From the NCBI GenBank assembly GCA_023436715.1, contig JAEZIJ010000258.1, positions 1 through 31,294 on the forward strand: a stretch of DNA of 31,294 nt, written 5' to 3'. The notes below the pieces were generated by a model. The model was not told the origin of the DNA, did no database searches, and saw only the letters and a list, made by a program, of their open reading frames with translations. The stretch's first letter is position 1. Each line of letters starts with the position of its first letter. A program made the position numbers and the translations under genes. The DNA comes from Acidobacteriota bacterium. GTDB taxonomy: Bacteria; Acidobacteriota; Terriglobia; Bryobacterales; Bryobacteraceae. Below are positions 24,319-31,294 of this stretch, in pieces.

Positions 24319-24969
24319 CTAGTTGCCCGCGGAGGTATCTACTCTCACTACAAATGCGGCCCCGGTCTCGGCGACGATGCGTCCGGCCAGCGCGGAAGCG
24401 CCTTCCATGGTCGATTCACGCCCAACCACCACGCGCCAGAGGGGCGGCGTGCCCTCGCGCCTGATCAGGCGGGCAGAACCGTAGCGCTGCTCCATGGCGG
24501 CGCGCTGCCTGTCTGCGTTCGGCCGTTCACGGAACGCGCCGATCTGAACCCCGTAGTAGTCCGACGACAACGCGGGCGCGAGCGAGAGGATGCGCAGGCG
24601 CACCTTCGCCGTCCCGGGCCCGATCATCTGGATCTGGCGCGCGGCTGCGCGCGAGAGATCGATGATCCGCCCGTCGATGAAGGGCCCGCGATCATTGATC
24701 CGCACGTCCACCGCGAGGTCGTTCGTCAGATTGTGCACCTGGACCATGGTGCCGAACGGCAGCGTACGATGAGCCGCCGTGAGCTTCTCCATATCGTAGA
24801 TCTCGCCGCTCGAAGACGCGCGGCCGTGGTACGGGTGTCCGTACCAACTCGCGATGCCGACCTCCTCGGTATTGATGCGCGGCGCCGCCGTCGAAGGCAT
24901 TCTTCTCTTCTTCCCGCATCCGCAGGAGAGCAGAACGATCGCGACGAGCAGCCAAATGGAGCGCTTCAT
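24319..24969 (-). CDS. rlpA: RlpA-family lipoprotein with SPOR domain
   Basis: RlpA proteins are outer-membrane septal lipoproteins; in Pseudomonas RlpA is a lytic transglycosylase acting on peptidoglycan lacking stem peptides. 216 residues: signal peptide with lipobox LLSC (lipidated Cys16), the double-psi beta-barrel domain GIASWYG (38-44), ASSSGE (51-56), AAHRTLPFG (65-73) and NDRGPF (92-97, with the expected catalytic Asp), then a C-terminal SPOR domain (about 138-210, YYGVQIGAF...) that binds denuded septal glycans. A -10-like TACGAT ends 8 nt before the ATG and no clear Shine-Dalgarno is present. It likely shares an mRNA with the sigma-54 activator. Confidence 0.94.
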   Translation of the reverse strand: MKRSIWLLVAIVLLSCGCGKKRRMPSTAAPRINTEEVGIASWYGHPYHGRASSSGEIYDMEKLTAAHRTLPFGTMVQVHNLTNDLAVDVRINDRGPFIDGRIIDLSRAAARQIQMIGPGTAKVRLRILSLAPALSSDYYGVQIGAFRERPNADRQRAAMEQRYGSARLIRREGTPPLWRVVVGRESTMEGASALAGRIVAETGAAFVVRVDTSAGN

Positions 24970-24977
24970 TTCTCAAA

Positions 24978-24983
24978 ATCGTA
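24978..24983 (-). promoter_or_regulatory. -10-like TACGAT of rlpA
   Basis: Hexamer ends 8 nt before the rlpA ATG at 24969. The same hexamer is found before the methyltransferase gene at 26288. Confidence 0.4.
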
Positions 24984-25087
24984 CCCTCGCCGGGCGCCGG
25001 GAAGCAAGTTCGCCACAAACAATTCCACCGTTCCACGTTTTTTCGTCGGGGAAGGAGGCGACATTACCGTCCATTTGCATTTTTCTC

Positions 25088-25116
25088 TTGACTTTCCACC
25101 AGAACAAATCTATATA
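25088..25116 (+). promoter_or_regulatory. Near-consensus sigma-70-type promoter
   Basis: TTGACT (25088-25093), a 17-nt spacer, then TATATA (25111-25116). This is the best-matching promoter seen in the window. Transcription would begin near 25123, about 50 nt before the lysine-rich peptide gene. Confidence 0.75.
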
Positions 25117-25175
25117 TGAATCACGCTGCGATCTTTACGAGGTCGCAAGACTTGATGTTAAGGGAGAATCAATCG

Positions 25176-25238
25176 ATGAAGAACGCAACCAAGAAAGCCG
25201 CGAAGAAAAAGGCCGCTCCGAAGAAGAAAGGGAAGTAG
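25176..25238 (+). CDS. 20-residue lysine/alanine-rich peptide
   Basis: ATG at 25176 follows AGGGAG with 9-nt spacing and ends at TAG 25236-25238. The peptide starts MKNATKKAAKKKAA and has 10 Lys and 5 Ala in 20 residues, with one Pro and no acidic residue. The composition resembles the tails of histone H1-like bacterial proteins, so nucleic-acid or polyphosphate binding is plausible but not shown. It has its own promoter (25088-25116) and terminator (25274-25298), giving a predicted transcript of about 175 nt. That transcript could itself be a small RNA, so coding is likely but not certain. Confidence 0.6.
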   Translation: MKNATKKAAKKKAAPKKKGK

Positions 25239-25273
25239 CCACTTCGCACGGCAGCAAAAGATCTGCTGAGGGA

Positions 25274-25298
25274 GGCCCCGAGGGTTCGGGGCCTTTTT
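25274..25298 (+). terminator. Rho-independent terminator of the lysine-rich peptide gene
   Basis: Perfect 8-bp stem GGCCCCGA (25274-25281) with TCGGGGCC (25286-25293), a GGGT loop, and TTTTT immediately after. A classical strong intrinsic terminator. Confidence 0.92.
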
Positions 25299-25322
25299 CA
25301 TTTTGTCCCGCCTGTTCGCATC

Positions 25323-26288
25323 TCACCTCTTCCGCTGAATGAGCGTGCGGAAGGTCTCTCCCATCCCGAAGAGAAGAGTCTTGAGCTGGAGGCGGCGGCG
25401 CGCCTGCTCGGCCTCGGAAGGCGCATCCAGCGCGCTTGCGAACTGGTCGGGCTCGCCGGCGTCGAGCAGCGTGCGGGCGAGCGATTCGAAGCGCACCGTT
25501 TCGAAACCGTTTCGTTTTCCATGCTCCTCGAGCGCGGTGAACGGCACGTGCGCGGTGATGTCCCGCTCCCCCGGTTCGGCCAGAACGTCTTCGATCGCCT
25601 GGTGCCGGTGGTAGCTCATCAGCGTACCCTGGGGAAACCTGATGGACTCGCGCGCGGTGTAACCGTAGTCTATGGTGAAGACGAAACCGCGGCTCAACTG
25701 GCGGGCGATGCGCTCAGTCCACCGGAGCGCCTCGCGGTTCACCTCCACAATGCTCCCCTCTTCTCGCTGAGCCGCGTACCGGCCGATATACTCCTCCGCT
25801 TCGGCATCCACACGGGCGGCTTCGGACCAAACGAATCGCTCGCCGTTCCAGCCGACGCGCAACTCACGGAAGATGCCGGAGCGGCATATGGCCACCTCCA
25901 CAGGTAGCGCATCGAAGAACTCGTTGGAGAAGACGCAGCCCTCGAAGGCATCCGGCAGAGCGCCGCGGTCGAGATCTATCGGGATATACTTCACGCCCGC
26001 GAACGCTTGAGCCATTTCGCCGCGCCCGGCGCCCAGCTCAACGACCGTGAGGTCCTTCTGTTCGCCCAACTCCGCGAGCAATGCCCGAATCCGGGTGGAG
26101 ATGAGGATACCGAACACCGGCTGAAGCTGCTCGGCGGTGTAAAAATCGCCGCTCTTGCCGAACGGATCGCGCGCGCGCCGGTAGTAGCCGTACTCAGGAT
26201 GATAGAGCGCGAGTTCCATATACCGCTGGAAGGATATGGGGCCGTTGCGGGCAATTTCGTCGCGGATGAGTTCGCCAAGCTCTGTCAT
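25323..26288 (-). CDS. MidA/NDUFAF7-type SAM-dependent methyltransferase
   Basis: 321 residues matching the family of the mitochondrial complex I assembly arginine methyltransferase NDUFAF7/MidA (PF02636). Diagnostic segments: GPISFQRYMELALYHPEYGYY (16-36), GDFYTAEQLQPVFG (47-60), SAM-binding VELGAGRG (83-90), SNEFFDALPVE (121-131), IDYGY and a QGTLMSYHRH block near the C-terminus. The bacterial substrate is not established. A -10-like TACGAT ends 10 nt before the ATG and no Shine-Dalgarno is seen. It is divergent from the unknown gene at 26340, with 51 bp between. Confidence 0.88.
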   Translation of the reverse strand: MTELGELIRDEIARNGPISFQRYMELALYHPEYGYYRRARDPFGKSGDFYTAEQLQPVFGILISTRIRALLAELGEQKDLTVVELGAGRGEMAQAFAGVKYIPIDLDRGALPDAFEGCVFSNEFFDALPVEVAICRSGIFRELRVGWNGERFVWSEAARVDAEAEEYIGRYAAQREEGSIVEVNREALRWTERIARQLSRGFVFTIDYGYTARESIRFPQGTLMSYHRHQAIEDVLAEPGERDITAHVPFTALEEHGKRNGFETVRFESLARTLLDAGEPDQFASALDAPSEAEQARRRLQLKTLLFGMGETFRTLIQRKR

Positions 26289-26298
26289 GGGCGCTTCA

Positions 26299-26304
26299 AT
26301 CGTA
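26299..26304 (-). promoter_or_regulatory. -10-like TACGAT of the MidA-type gene
   Basis: Hexamer ends 10 nt before the ATG at 26288; no Shine-Dalgarno between. Confidence 0.4.
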
Positions 26305-26339
26305 AACGATGGGGTGGGCGATTCGCTACATTGGAGGCA

Positions 26340-26939
26340 ATGCCGCTCCCCGAGACCATTCGCGTGAAACTGAGTTCGGAGAGCGCCGGGTACATGACGC
26401 TAACACCGGTGGTGGCTAAGGAGATGCCCCTGCGCGAACTGGTGGAGGCGATGCTCGGCGTGACCGGGAAAGAGAGGAAGCGTATCCACGAGCTGCTTCT
26501 GCGCGGCACCCTCGTCAGCGGGGGCTCTCGCTTCCGCTGGGCGGGGTGGGACGCCGACATCGAGGCGCTCGATGGGCTGCTTTCCACCTTCCCCGACTCC
26601 GATCCCGAGCGCCCCTTCTCTCATGCCCGCGCCGTTCATGCCGTGCTGCGCGGCGCGGCGTCGAGCATCGAGATTTCGCGCGAGACGGGATCTTCGCGCC
26701 GCTTCCTGCGCCGCCGCAGCTTCTGGGACGCGCTGATCGAGGCCGCCGCGGCCGGCACGCCGCGCTACCTGGCGTACTCGTATAAACACCGGGCCGACTG
26801 CTACCGCATCGAACTCCCGCCCGAGGCGGTGGAGGCGCTGCGCCGCGGAGCGTCCGCCCTTCGTTACTCCTCGCTGGAAGCTCAGGTGCGTACCGCATCT
26901 TTTCAAGCGATCGAGTTCTACGTGGCGCGGGAGACGTGA
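26340..26939 (+). CDS. Conserved-looking protein of unknown function (199 aa)
   Basis: ATG at 26340 is preceded by GGAGG and by a -10-like TACATT (26327-26332) that touches the Shine-Dalgarno. The protein is soluble, of balanced composition, with an N-terminal region (IRVKLSSESAGYMTLTPVVA, then KEMPLRELVEAMLGV) and a basic middle part (RRFLRRRSFWDALIEAAAAG). I do not recognise the family. Its stop codon lies inside a 19-bp direct repeat bounding the palindrome array downstream. Confidence 0.7.
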   Translation: MPLPETIRVKLSSESAGYMTLTPVVAKEMPLRELVEAMLGVTGKERKRIHELLLRGTLVSGGSRFRWAGWDADIEALDGLLSTFPDSDPERPFSHARAVHAVLRGAASSIEISRETGSSRRFLRRRSFWDALIEAAAAGTPRYLAYSYKHRADCYRIELPPEAVEALRRGASALRYSSLEAQVRTASFQAIEFYVARET

Positions 26940-27499
26940 TTCGGGGCCGGGGCACGGCTTCAGCAGTGCCGTAGCGTCATGAGAAGGCATTGGGCTTCAG
27001 CCCCTGTTTGCGGCATACCCGGGGCTAAAGCCCTATGATGGCGGCGTCTTGCGGCACGGCTTCAGGCAAGTGGAAGTCCGTGGCTTGAGCCTTGTATCAG
27101 GGCACGGCTTCAGCCGTGCCGTAGCGTCATGAGAAGACATTGGGCTTCAGCCCCTGTTTGCCGCATACCCAGGGGCTAAAGCCCTGTGATGTTCGCGTCC
27201 CGCGGCACGGCTGAAGCCGTGCCCTGATACGAGGCGTGATCACCGGGCAAGTCTCATGAAGAAAGCCGTCCTCACCCGCAAGGACGAAAATGGGGCACGG
27301 CTTCAGGCAAGTGGAAGTCCGTGGCTTGAGCCTTGTATCAGGGCACGGCTTCAGCCGTGCCGTAGCGTCATGGGAAGGCATTGGGCTTCAGCCCCTGTTT
27401 GCGGCATACCCAGGGGCTATTATAAAGCCCTGTGATGTTCGCGTCCTGCGGCACGGCTGAAGCCGTGCCCTGATACGGGGGAGGCGTGATTCGGGGCCG
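26931..27499. repeat. Array of GGCACGGCT/AGCCGTGCC palindromes with 241-bp tandem duplication
   Basis: Perfect or near-perfect 20-nt palindromes GGCACGGCT-N2-AGCCGTGCC lie at 26951-26970 (one mismatch), 27101-27120, 27204-27223, 27342-27361 and 27450-27469. Each copy also contains an inner pair GGGCTTCAGCCCC/GGGGCTAAAGCCC. Segments 27053-27240 and 27294-27490 are a direct duplication with period 241 bp, the second having a 5-nt TTATA insertion within its inner hairpin. A 19-bp direct repeat (18/19) bounds the array at 26931-26949 and 27481-27499. No gene is supported here. Confidence 0.9.
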
Positions 27500-27531
27500 T
27501 TTCTCCGGAACCGTTTCGCGGGCGCGTTTAG

Positions 27532-27537
27532 TATACT
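27532..27537 (+). promoter_or_regulatory. -10-like TATACT upstream of the NCS1-type permease gene
   Basis: TATACT ends 9 nt before the ATG and there is no Shine-Dalgarno between, suggesting a near-leaderless mRNA. It lies just right of the palindrome array. Confidence 0.45.
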
Positions 27538-27546
27538 GGTCGCCTC

Positions 27547-28857
27547 ATGTTGCCCGACTATATCGCCAAAGCAGTTCCGAACCCCACAGGCAAGCGCGCT
27601 CCGTGGTACACCAACACTGCGCCGAGTTATGCCGGCGTCTTCCTTTGGGTGGTGTTCTACCAACAGATCGCCGACGGCACGTTGAGCGCCGGTGGAGTTG
27701 GCGTCTGCCTGGCCGCGCTGGCCGTGGCGGGCGTACTCGGCTACTTCCTTTATTACTACTCGGCGGCCATGCTCGGCATGAAAACCGGGTACCCGCTGTA
27801 CGTGGTAGGCAGCTCCACCTTCGGCACCTCGGGCGGATATCTCATGCCGGGGTTGCTGATGGGCCTGCTGCAAATCGGTTGGTTCGCCGTGAACGCTGCG
27901 GTCTCGACGACGTTCATCCTGAGCGGTCTGGGCTCCACGGACGGTCCGGGCACGCTGACGTTCACGATGATTGCGGTTGTCTGGGGTTACGCGATGGCCT
28001 ACATCGGCGTGAAGGGAATCCAGCTCGTCGCCAAGGTGTCGCTGTATCTGAACCTGATCGCGCTCCTCATGGTCCTGGTGGTGTTTCTCAAGACCAGCGG
28101 TGGAATCGCGAAGTACCAGGTCTTGCAGCCCCAGCCCTACATCGCCTTTATGCTGATCGTGCAGAACGTGATCGGGTTCTTCGCCACCGCGGGCGCGGCG
28201 GGCGCCGACTTCGGCATGAACAGCCGGCATGAGAAGGACGTCCGGCTCGGCGGCCTGATCGGCATTACCGCGGCCATCCTCTACGCAGGCGGTCTGCCGC
28301 TCATGTCGGTCGCAGGCGCGCGCGGAATGGACCCGAGCTTCACGGGCACAACTTACGGTTCGGTGATCTCGGTGATCGGCGGCTTCATGGCAACGGCAAT
28401 GTTCTTCCTGTTTGCCGTCGCGTCGATTGCCCCGGCATGCTTCTGCGCGTTTATTGCGGGCAACAGCTTCTCGACCATGCTGCCGAAAGTGCCGCGCATG
28501 GCCAGCACCATGGTGGGGGCCACCGTCGCGATCGTGCTCGCGGTGACCGGAGCGGCAAGCCAGTTGGTGAATGTGTTTACGATCGTCGGTGCGTCGTTCG
28601 GCCCGATCTGCGGCGCGATGACTGCCGATTACCTTCTCTCCGGCAGGCGCTGGGCCGGACCGCGGCTCGGGATCAACTGGGCCGGTTACATCGCGTGGGC
28701 GCTCGGCTTCCTGGTGGGCATCATCCCGTTCCTGCCAGTTTCACAGGAAGTGAAGACGTACGCGCAGCCCGTGGTGGTCTACAGCTACATCGTGGGCTTT
28801 GTGGTGTACTTCCTGCTGGCGAAAGCCGGCCTCGAACCGAAAACGGTAAAAATGTAG
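27547..28857 (+). CDS. NCS1-family cytosine/purine permease-like transporter
   Basis: 436 residues with about 12 hydrophobic segments, fitting the nucleobase:cation symporter-1 family (CodB-like, five-plus-five inverted LeuT fold). Supporting segments are GKRAPWYTNTAPSYAGVFLWV near the N-terminus, the Gly-rich GYPLYVVGSSTFGTSGGYLMP, AAGAAGADFGMNSRHEKDVRLGG, and SIAPACFCAFIAGNSF. The family imports cytosine, purines, allantoin or related compounds; the substrate here cannot be assigned. No neighbouring deaminase or hydrolase gene points to one. It ends opposite der with a shared hairpin between. Confidence 0.85.
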   Translation: MLPDYIAKAVPNPTGKRAPWYTNTAPSYAGVFLWVVFYQQIADGTLSAGGVGVCLAALAVAGVLGYFLYYYSAAMLGMKTGYPLYVVGSSTFGTSGGYLMPGLLMGLLQIGWFAVNAAVSTTFILSGLGSTDGPGTLTFTMIAVVWGYAMAYIGVKGIQLVAKVSLYLNLIALLMVLVVFLKTSGGIAKYQVLQPQPYIAFMLIVQNVIGFFATAGAAGADFGMNSRHEKDVRLGGLIGITAAILYAGGLPLMSVAGARGMDPSFTGTTYGSVISVIGGFMATAMFFLFAVASIAPACFCAFIAGNSFSTMLPKVPRMASTMVGATVAIVLAVTGAASQLVNVFTIVGASFGPICGAMTADYLLSGRRWAGPRLGINWAGYIAWALGFLVGIIPFLPVSQEVKTYAQPVVVYSYIVGFVVYFLLAKAGLEPKTVKM

Positions 28858-28866
28858 ATCGTGGAA

Positions 28867-28899
28867 CGTGGATCGTGGGAAAACCGCCTACGATCCACG
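28867..28899. terminator. Bidirectional terminator-like hairpin
   Basis: Perfect 10-bp stem CGTGGATCGT (28867-28876) / ACGATCCACG (28890-28899) with a 13-nt loop, between the convergent permease and der stops. There is no long T-run in either direction, so it is a weak or stabilising terminator. Confidence 0.6.
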
Positions 28900-28908
28900 C
28901 TCCTCTTC

Positions 28909-30219
28909 CTACCGCTTCTTCTTCGCTTTCGTCTTCAGTTCAATGGGCGTGCCGGCGAACCCGAAGCGCTGCCGGATCTGATTAATCAGGAAGCGTTCCT
29001 TCGAAAAATGCAGGGTTCCCGGGCGGTCCAGGAAGAGAACGAATGTCGGCGGGCGCACCGACGGCTGGGTGATGTACATGATCCGCGGCTCGCGCTCGTC
29101 CTTCAACGTTTCCACGAACCGGTTCAGTTCTCCCGTCGCGATCCTCCTCGAAGCCGCCTCATACACGTCGTAAGTCAGCCGGAATAGCTGCTTTACTCCC
29201 GCGCCGGTCTTCGCCGAAAGGTAAATCACCGGAGCGTAGTCCAGGAACTTCAGCTCGCGGCGGAGCTGTTCCTCGAATGCGCGCTTGTCCTTGTTGGCGA
29301 CCGCGTCCCACTTGTTCACGCAGATAACGATTCCGCGCCCTTCCTCGTGGGCATATCCGGCGATGGTGGCGTCCCCGCCGACCACACCTTCGGTGGCATC
29401 GACGACGATCAGGGCCACGTTCGCCATGCGGATGTGGCGGCGCGCCATGACGACGCTCAGCTTCTCCGCCATCAGCCTGGTTTTGCCTTTGCGCCGTATC
29501 CCCGCCGTATCGACGAACACGTACTCGACGCCCTCGACGCTATGCGTCACATCCACCGCATCGCGCGTAGTGCCCGCTTCCGGCGATACGATGGCGCGTT
29601 CTTCTCCCACCAGAGCGTTGAGCAGAGTGGACTTGCCCACGTTCGGCCGGCCGATGATTGCCACCTTGACTCGTGCCTTCGGCTTCGGCGCCTCGGCTTT
29701 GGCTTCCACTTTGGCAAAGCCCGCGGTTACATGGTCGAGCAGATCCTCGATGCCCAGCCGGTGTTCGGCCGACACAGCGAACAGATCCCTGAATCCCAGG
29801 GAATAAAAATCGTGCATCAGCGACTCGCGCGCGGCGGCATCGATCTTGTTGACGGCCACGGTGACCGGCTTGCCCAACTGGCGCAAAAGTTGGGACAGGT
29901 CGCGGTCCGCGCCGGTGATCTCGGTCCTGCCGTCGATCAGGAAGATGATGTGGACGGCCCGCCCGACTGCAACGCGCGCCTGCTTCAGCACCTGCGCGGG
30001 AATGTGCTCGGAATCCCGGGTGACGATGCCGCCGGTGTCGATCAACTCGAACCGGCGCCCGCGGTACTCGGCGGTTCCGTGAATGCGGTCGCGCGTAATT
30101 CCGGGTTCATCGCCGACAATCGCGCGGCGCTGACCCGTAATCGCGTTAAAAAGTGTGGATTTTCCTACATTGGGTCTGCCCACGATAACCACCGTTGGCA
30201 GACTTTCCGGCTGCTGCAT
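28909..30219 (-). CDS. der: Ribosome biogenesis GTPase Der (EngA)
   Basis: Essential GTPase with two tandem G domains, needed for 50S ribosome assembly. 436 residues. Domain 1: GRPNVGKS (14-21), DTGG (61-64), NKID (124-127). Domain 2: GRPNVGKS (190-197), DTAG (237-240), NKWD (302-305). The C-terminal KH-like domain ends in a basic tail (KTKAKKKR). Both GTP sites are intact. A -10-like TATCAT (30229-30234) ends 9 nt before the ATG and no Shine-Dalgarno is seen. It is 32 bp downstream of the aldo/keto reductase gene on the same strand, so it may have its own promoter as well as read-through. Confidence 0.98.
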   Translation of the reverse strand: MQQPESLPTVVIVGRPNVGKSTLFNAITGQRRAIVGDEPGITRDRIHGTAEYRGRRFELIDTGGIVTRDSEHIPAQVLKQARVAVGRAVHIIFLIDGRTEITGADRDLSQLLRQLGKPVTVAVNKIDAAARESLMHDFYSLGFRDLFAVSAEHRLGIEDLLDHVTAGFAKVEAKAEAPKPKARVKVAIIGRPNVGKSTLLNALVGEERAIVSPEAGTTRDAVDVTHSVEGVEYVFVDTAGIRRKGKTRLMAEKLSVVMARRHIRMANVALIVVDATEGVVGGDATIAGYAHEEGRGIVICVNKWDAVANKDKRAFEEQLRRELKFLDYAPVIYLSAKTGAGVKQLFRLTYDVYEAASRRIATGELNRFVETLKDEREPRIMYITQPSVRPPTFVLFLDRPGTLHFSKERFLINQIRQRFGFAGTPIELKTKAKKKR

Positions 30220-30242
30220 GCAAAGTTAATGATAGCAGCCGG
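30207..30242. repeat. Inverted repeat spanning the der start
   Basis: CCGGCTGCT (30207-30215) and AGCAGCCGG (30234-30242) are perfect 9-bp arms with an 18-nt spacer that contains the der ATG. In read-through mRNA it would sequester the start; a transcript from the -10 at 30229-30234 would lack one arm. Confidence 0.5.
30229..30234 (-). promoter_or_regulatory. -10-like TATCAT of der
   Basis: Hexamer ends 9 nt before the ATG, the same hexamer and spacing as in the ThyX-like gene. Confidence 0.4.
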
Positions 30243-30251
30243 CGCGCGGCT

Positions 30252-31238
30252 TCATAGGTTTACGCTGCGCATGCCCCCGGCCGCGTATCGCTCACCCGCC
30301 GCCGCGCCACGCGGCGCCACCGCGTCTATTCGCGCGAGATCTTCAGGCGTGAGTTCCACGTCGAGCGCCGCCAGGTTCTCCTCCAGGTAGTTGCGGCGCT
30401 TGGTTCCGGGAATCGGAACGACGTCACCGCCCTGTGCGAGCACCCACCGGAGCGCAAGCTGCGCCGGCGTGCAGCCTTTCTCTTTGGCGATCTCGCGGAT
30501 ACGGCTCACAAGATCGAGGTTCCGTTGGAAATTCCTGCCTTGGAAGCGCGGCGAACTGCGGCGGAAGTCGTCGGGGGCAAGGTCTTCGATGCTTCTGATC
30601 TGCCCTGACAGGAACCCGCGCCCGAGGGGGCTGTAGGCGACAAACCCCACACCGAGTTCGCGGCAGGCGGCCAGGAGCTCGTCTTCCGGATCGCGGCTCC
30701 AGAGCGAATACTCGGTCTGAAGTGCCGCAATCGGGTGTATGCTGCTGGCCCGGCGGAGCGTGGCCGGGCTCGCCTCGGACATTCCGAGGAAACGCACTTT
30801 CCCGTCTTCGATCAGCCGCGACATGGCGCCGATCGTCTCCTCGATCGGGGTTCTTGGGTCTACGCGGTGCTGGTAGTAAAGATCAATGCAGTCCACGCCG
30901 AGGCGCTTCAGGCTCGCCTCGCATGCCTGATGAACGTACTCAGGGCGACCGCTTATGGTGCGGTCCGCCGGGCTGTTGCCGCGTACGATCCCGAACTTAG
31001 TCGCGAGAACGACTTCTTTGCGGTGCTGCTTGATGGCGCGGCCGACCAGGATTTCGTTGTCGCCGCTGCCGTACATGTCCGTGGTATCAAGAAGGTCGAT
31101 GTCGAGGTCGAGCGCGCGATGGATAGTGGCGATGGACTCTTTGTCGTCGCGCTCTCCGTAGAACTCCGACATTCCCATGCATCCCAGGCCAATCGCGGAG
31201 ACGCTCGGACCGGTCTTTCCCAAACGGCGGTGCTGCAT
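30252..31238 (-). CDS. Aldo/keto reductase
   Basis: NADPH-dependent carbonyl reductase of the (beta/alpha)8 AKR superfamily, 328 residues. N-terminal LGKTGPSVSAIGLGCMGMSEFYG is typical of AKR11/12/13-like members. The catalytic tetrad is Asp51 (DTTDMYG), Tyr56, Lys81 (TKFG) and His124 (QHRVDP). C-terminal VPIPGTKRRNYLEENLAAL forms the NADPH-binding phosphate loop. The physiological substrate is unknown. AGGAGG lies 6 nt before the ATG. The remaining 31239-31294 holds a short inverted repeat TGGTG-AATC-CACCA (around 31280) and no gene. Confidence 0.93.
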   Translation of the reverse strand: MQHRRLGKTGPSVSAIGLGCMGMSEFYGERDDKESIATIHRALDLDIDLLDTTDMYGSGDNEILVGRAIKQHRKEVVLATKFGIVRGNSPADRTISGRPEYVHQACEASLKRLGVDCIDLYYQHRVDPRTPIEETIGAMSRLIEDGKVRFLGMSEASPATLRRASSIHPIAALQTEYSLWSRDPEDELLAACRELGVGFVAYSPLGRGFLSGQIRSIEDLAPDDFRRSSPRFQGRNFQRNLDLVSRIREIAKEKGCTPAQLALRWVLAQGGDVVPIPGTKRRNYLEENLAALDVELTPEDLARIDAVAPRGAAAGERYAAGGMRSVNL

Positions 31239-31294
31239 CCCTCACCTCCTACCTCCACCGTACTACGCGACCGGTGCGGTGGTGAATCCACCAA

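Noticed and set aside
27127..27381. 84-codon minus-strand frame starting MPSHDATARLKPC
   Set aside because: Composed wholly of palindrome-repeat sequence; the same words recur in other frames of the array.
26951..27470. CRISPR array
   Set aside because: Repeats are irregularly spaced palindromes with repeated, not unique, sequence between them, and there are no cas genes.

Overview
The window looks like a chromosomal segment of an Acidobacteriota bacterium, probably of the Bryobacterales/Solibacter type. This is an inference from gene content, not a database match. The DNA is GC-rich (by eye about 60-65%), carries several families of dispersed palindromic repeats, and encodes a secreted proline-rich protein with an N-terminal domain I associate with acidobacteria. 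It also has a double-length ThyX-like protein and a small protein beginning V(M)DLYKAIR.LY.EKKRLD. Most genes are housekeeping, in short operons of mixed orientation. No rRNA, CRISPR array or insertion sequence is visible.

Layout. 1-425: repeats, including four consecutive perfect hairpins. 426-2015 (-): secreted proline-rich repeat protein. 2298-4186: divergent ThyX-like gene and dut sharing a 23-bp promoter region, then a dispersed repeat and tRNA-Ala(CGC). 4488-7272 (-): small basic protein, tatC, tatA and rsmE. 7286-9404 (+): ruvA-ruvB-folK operon. 9410-10183 (-): SDR oxidoreductase. 10316-12262 (+): speA. 12263-13055: repeat hairpin and two small genes. 13082-15308: a 2.2-kb island flanked by the 3' end of tRNA-Val, carrying one AIPR-family gene. 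15439-21723: PLP-dependent dehydratase, VOC protein, trmFO, comEC, a DUF2007-type protein and a YtxH-like protein. 21746-26939: delta-1-pyrroline-5-carboxylate dehydrogenase, a sigma-54 activator with rlpA, a tiny lysine-rich peptide gene with its own promoter and terminator, a MidA-type methyltransferase and an unknown protein. 26931-27499: array of GGCACGGCT-type palindromes. 27547-31238: NCS1-type permease, der and an aldo/keto reductase.

How the genes work together. RuvAB (Holliday junction migration), ComEC (DNA uptake), Dut and the ThyX-like protein concern DNA and nucleotides. TrmFO and RsmE modify RNA, and Der assembles ribosomes. FolK makes folate, the cofactor used by TrmFO and by true ThyX enzymes. 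TatA and TatC form an apparently minimal twin-arginine exporter.

Most interesting items: (1) the AIPR gene alone between an intact tRNA-Val and a displaced tRNA-Val 3' end, a likely defence mini-island with no visible integrase; (2) a 20-residue peptide, half lysine, with a near-consensus promoter and strong terminator; (3) ten genes with a TAnnnT -10-like hexamer only 6-10 nt before the start codon, most without a Shine-Dalgarno, suggesting leaderless or near-leaderless transcripts; (4) a ThyX-like tandem duplication whose signature is split between halves; (5) similar Tyr/Asp/Ser-rich tails on TatA and TatC.
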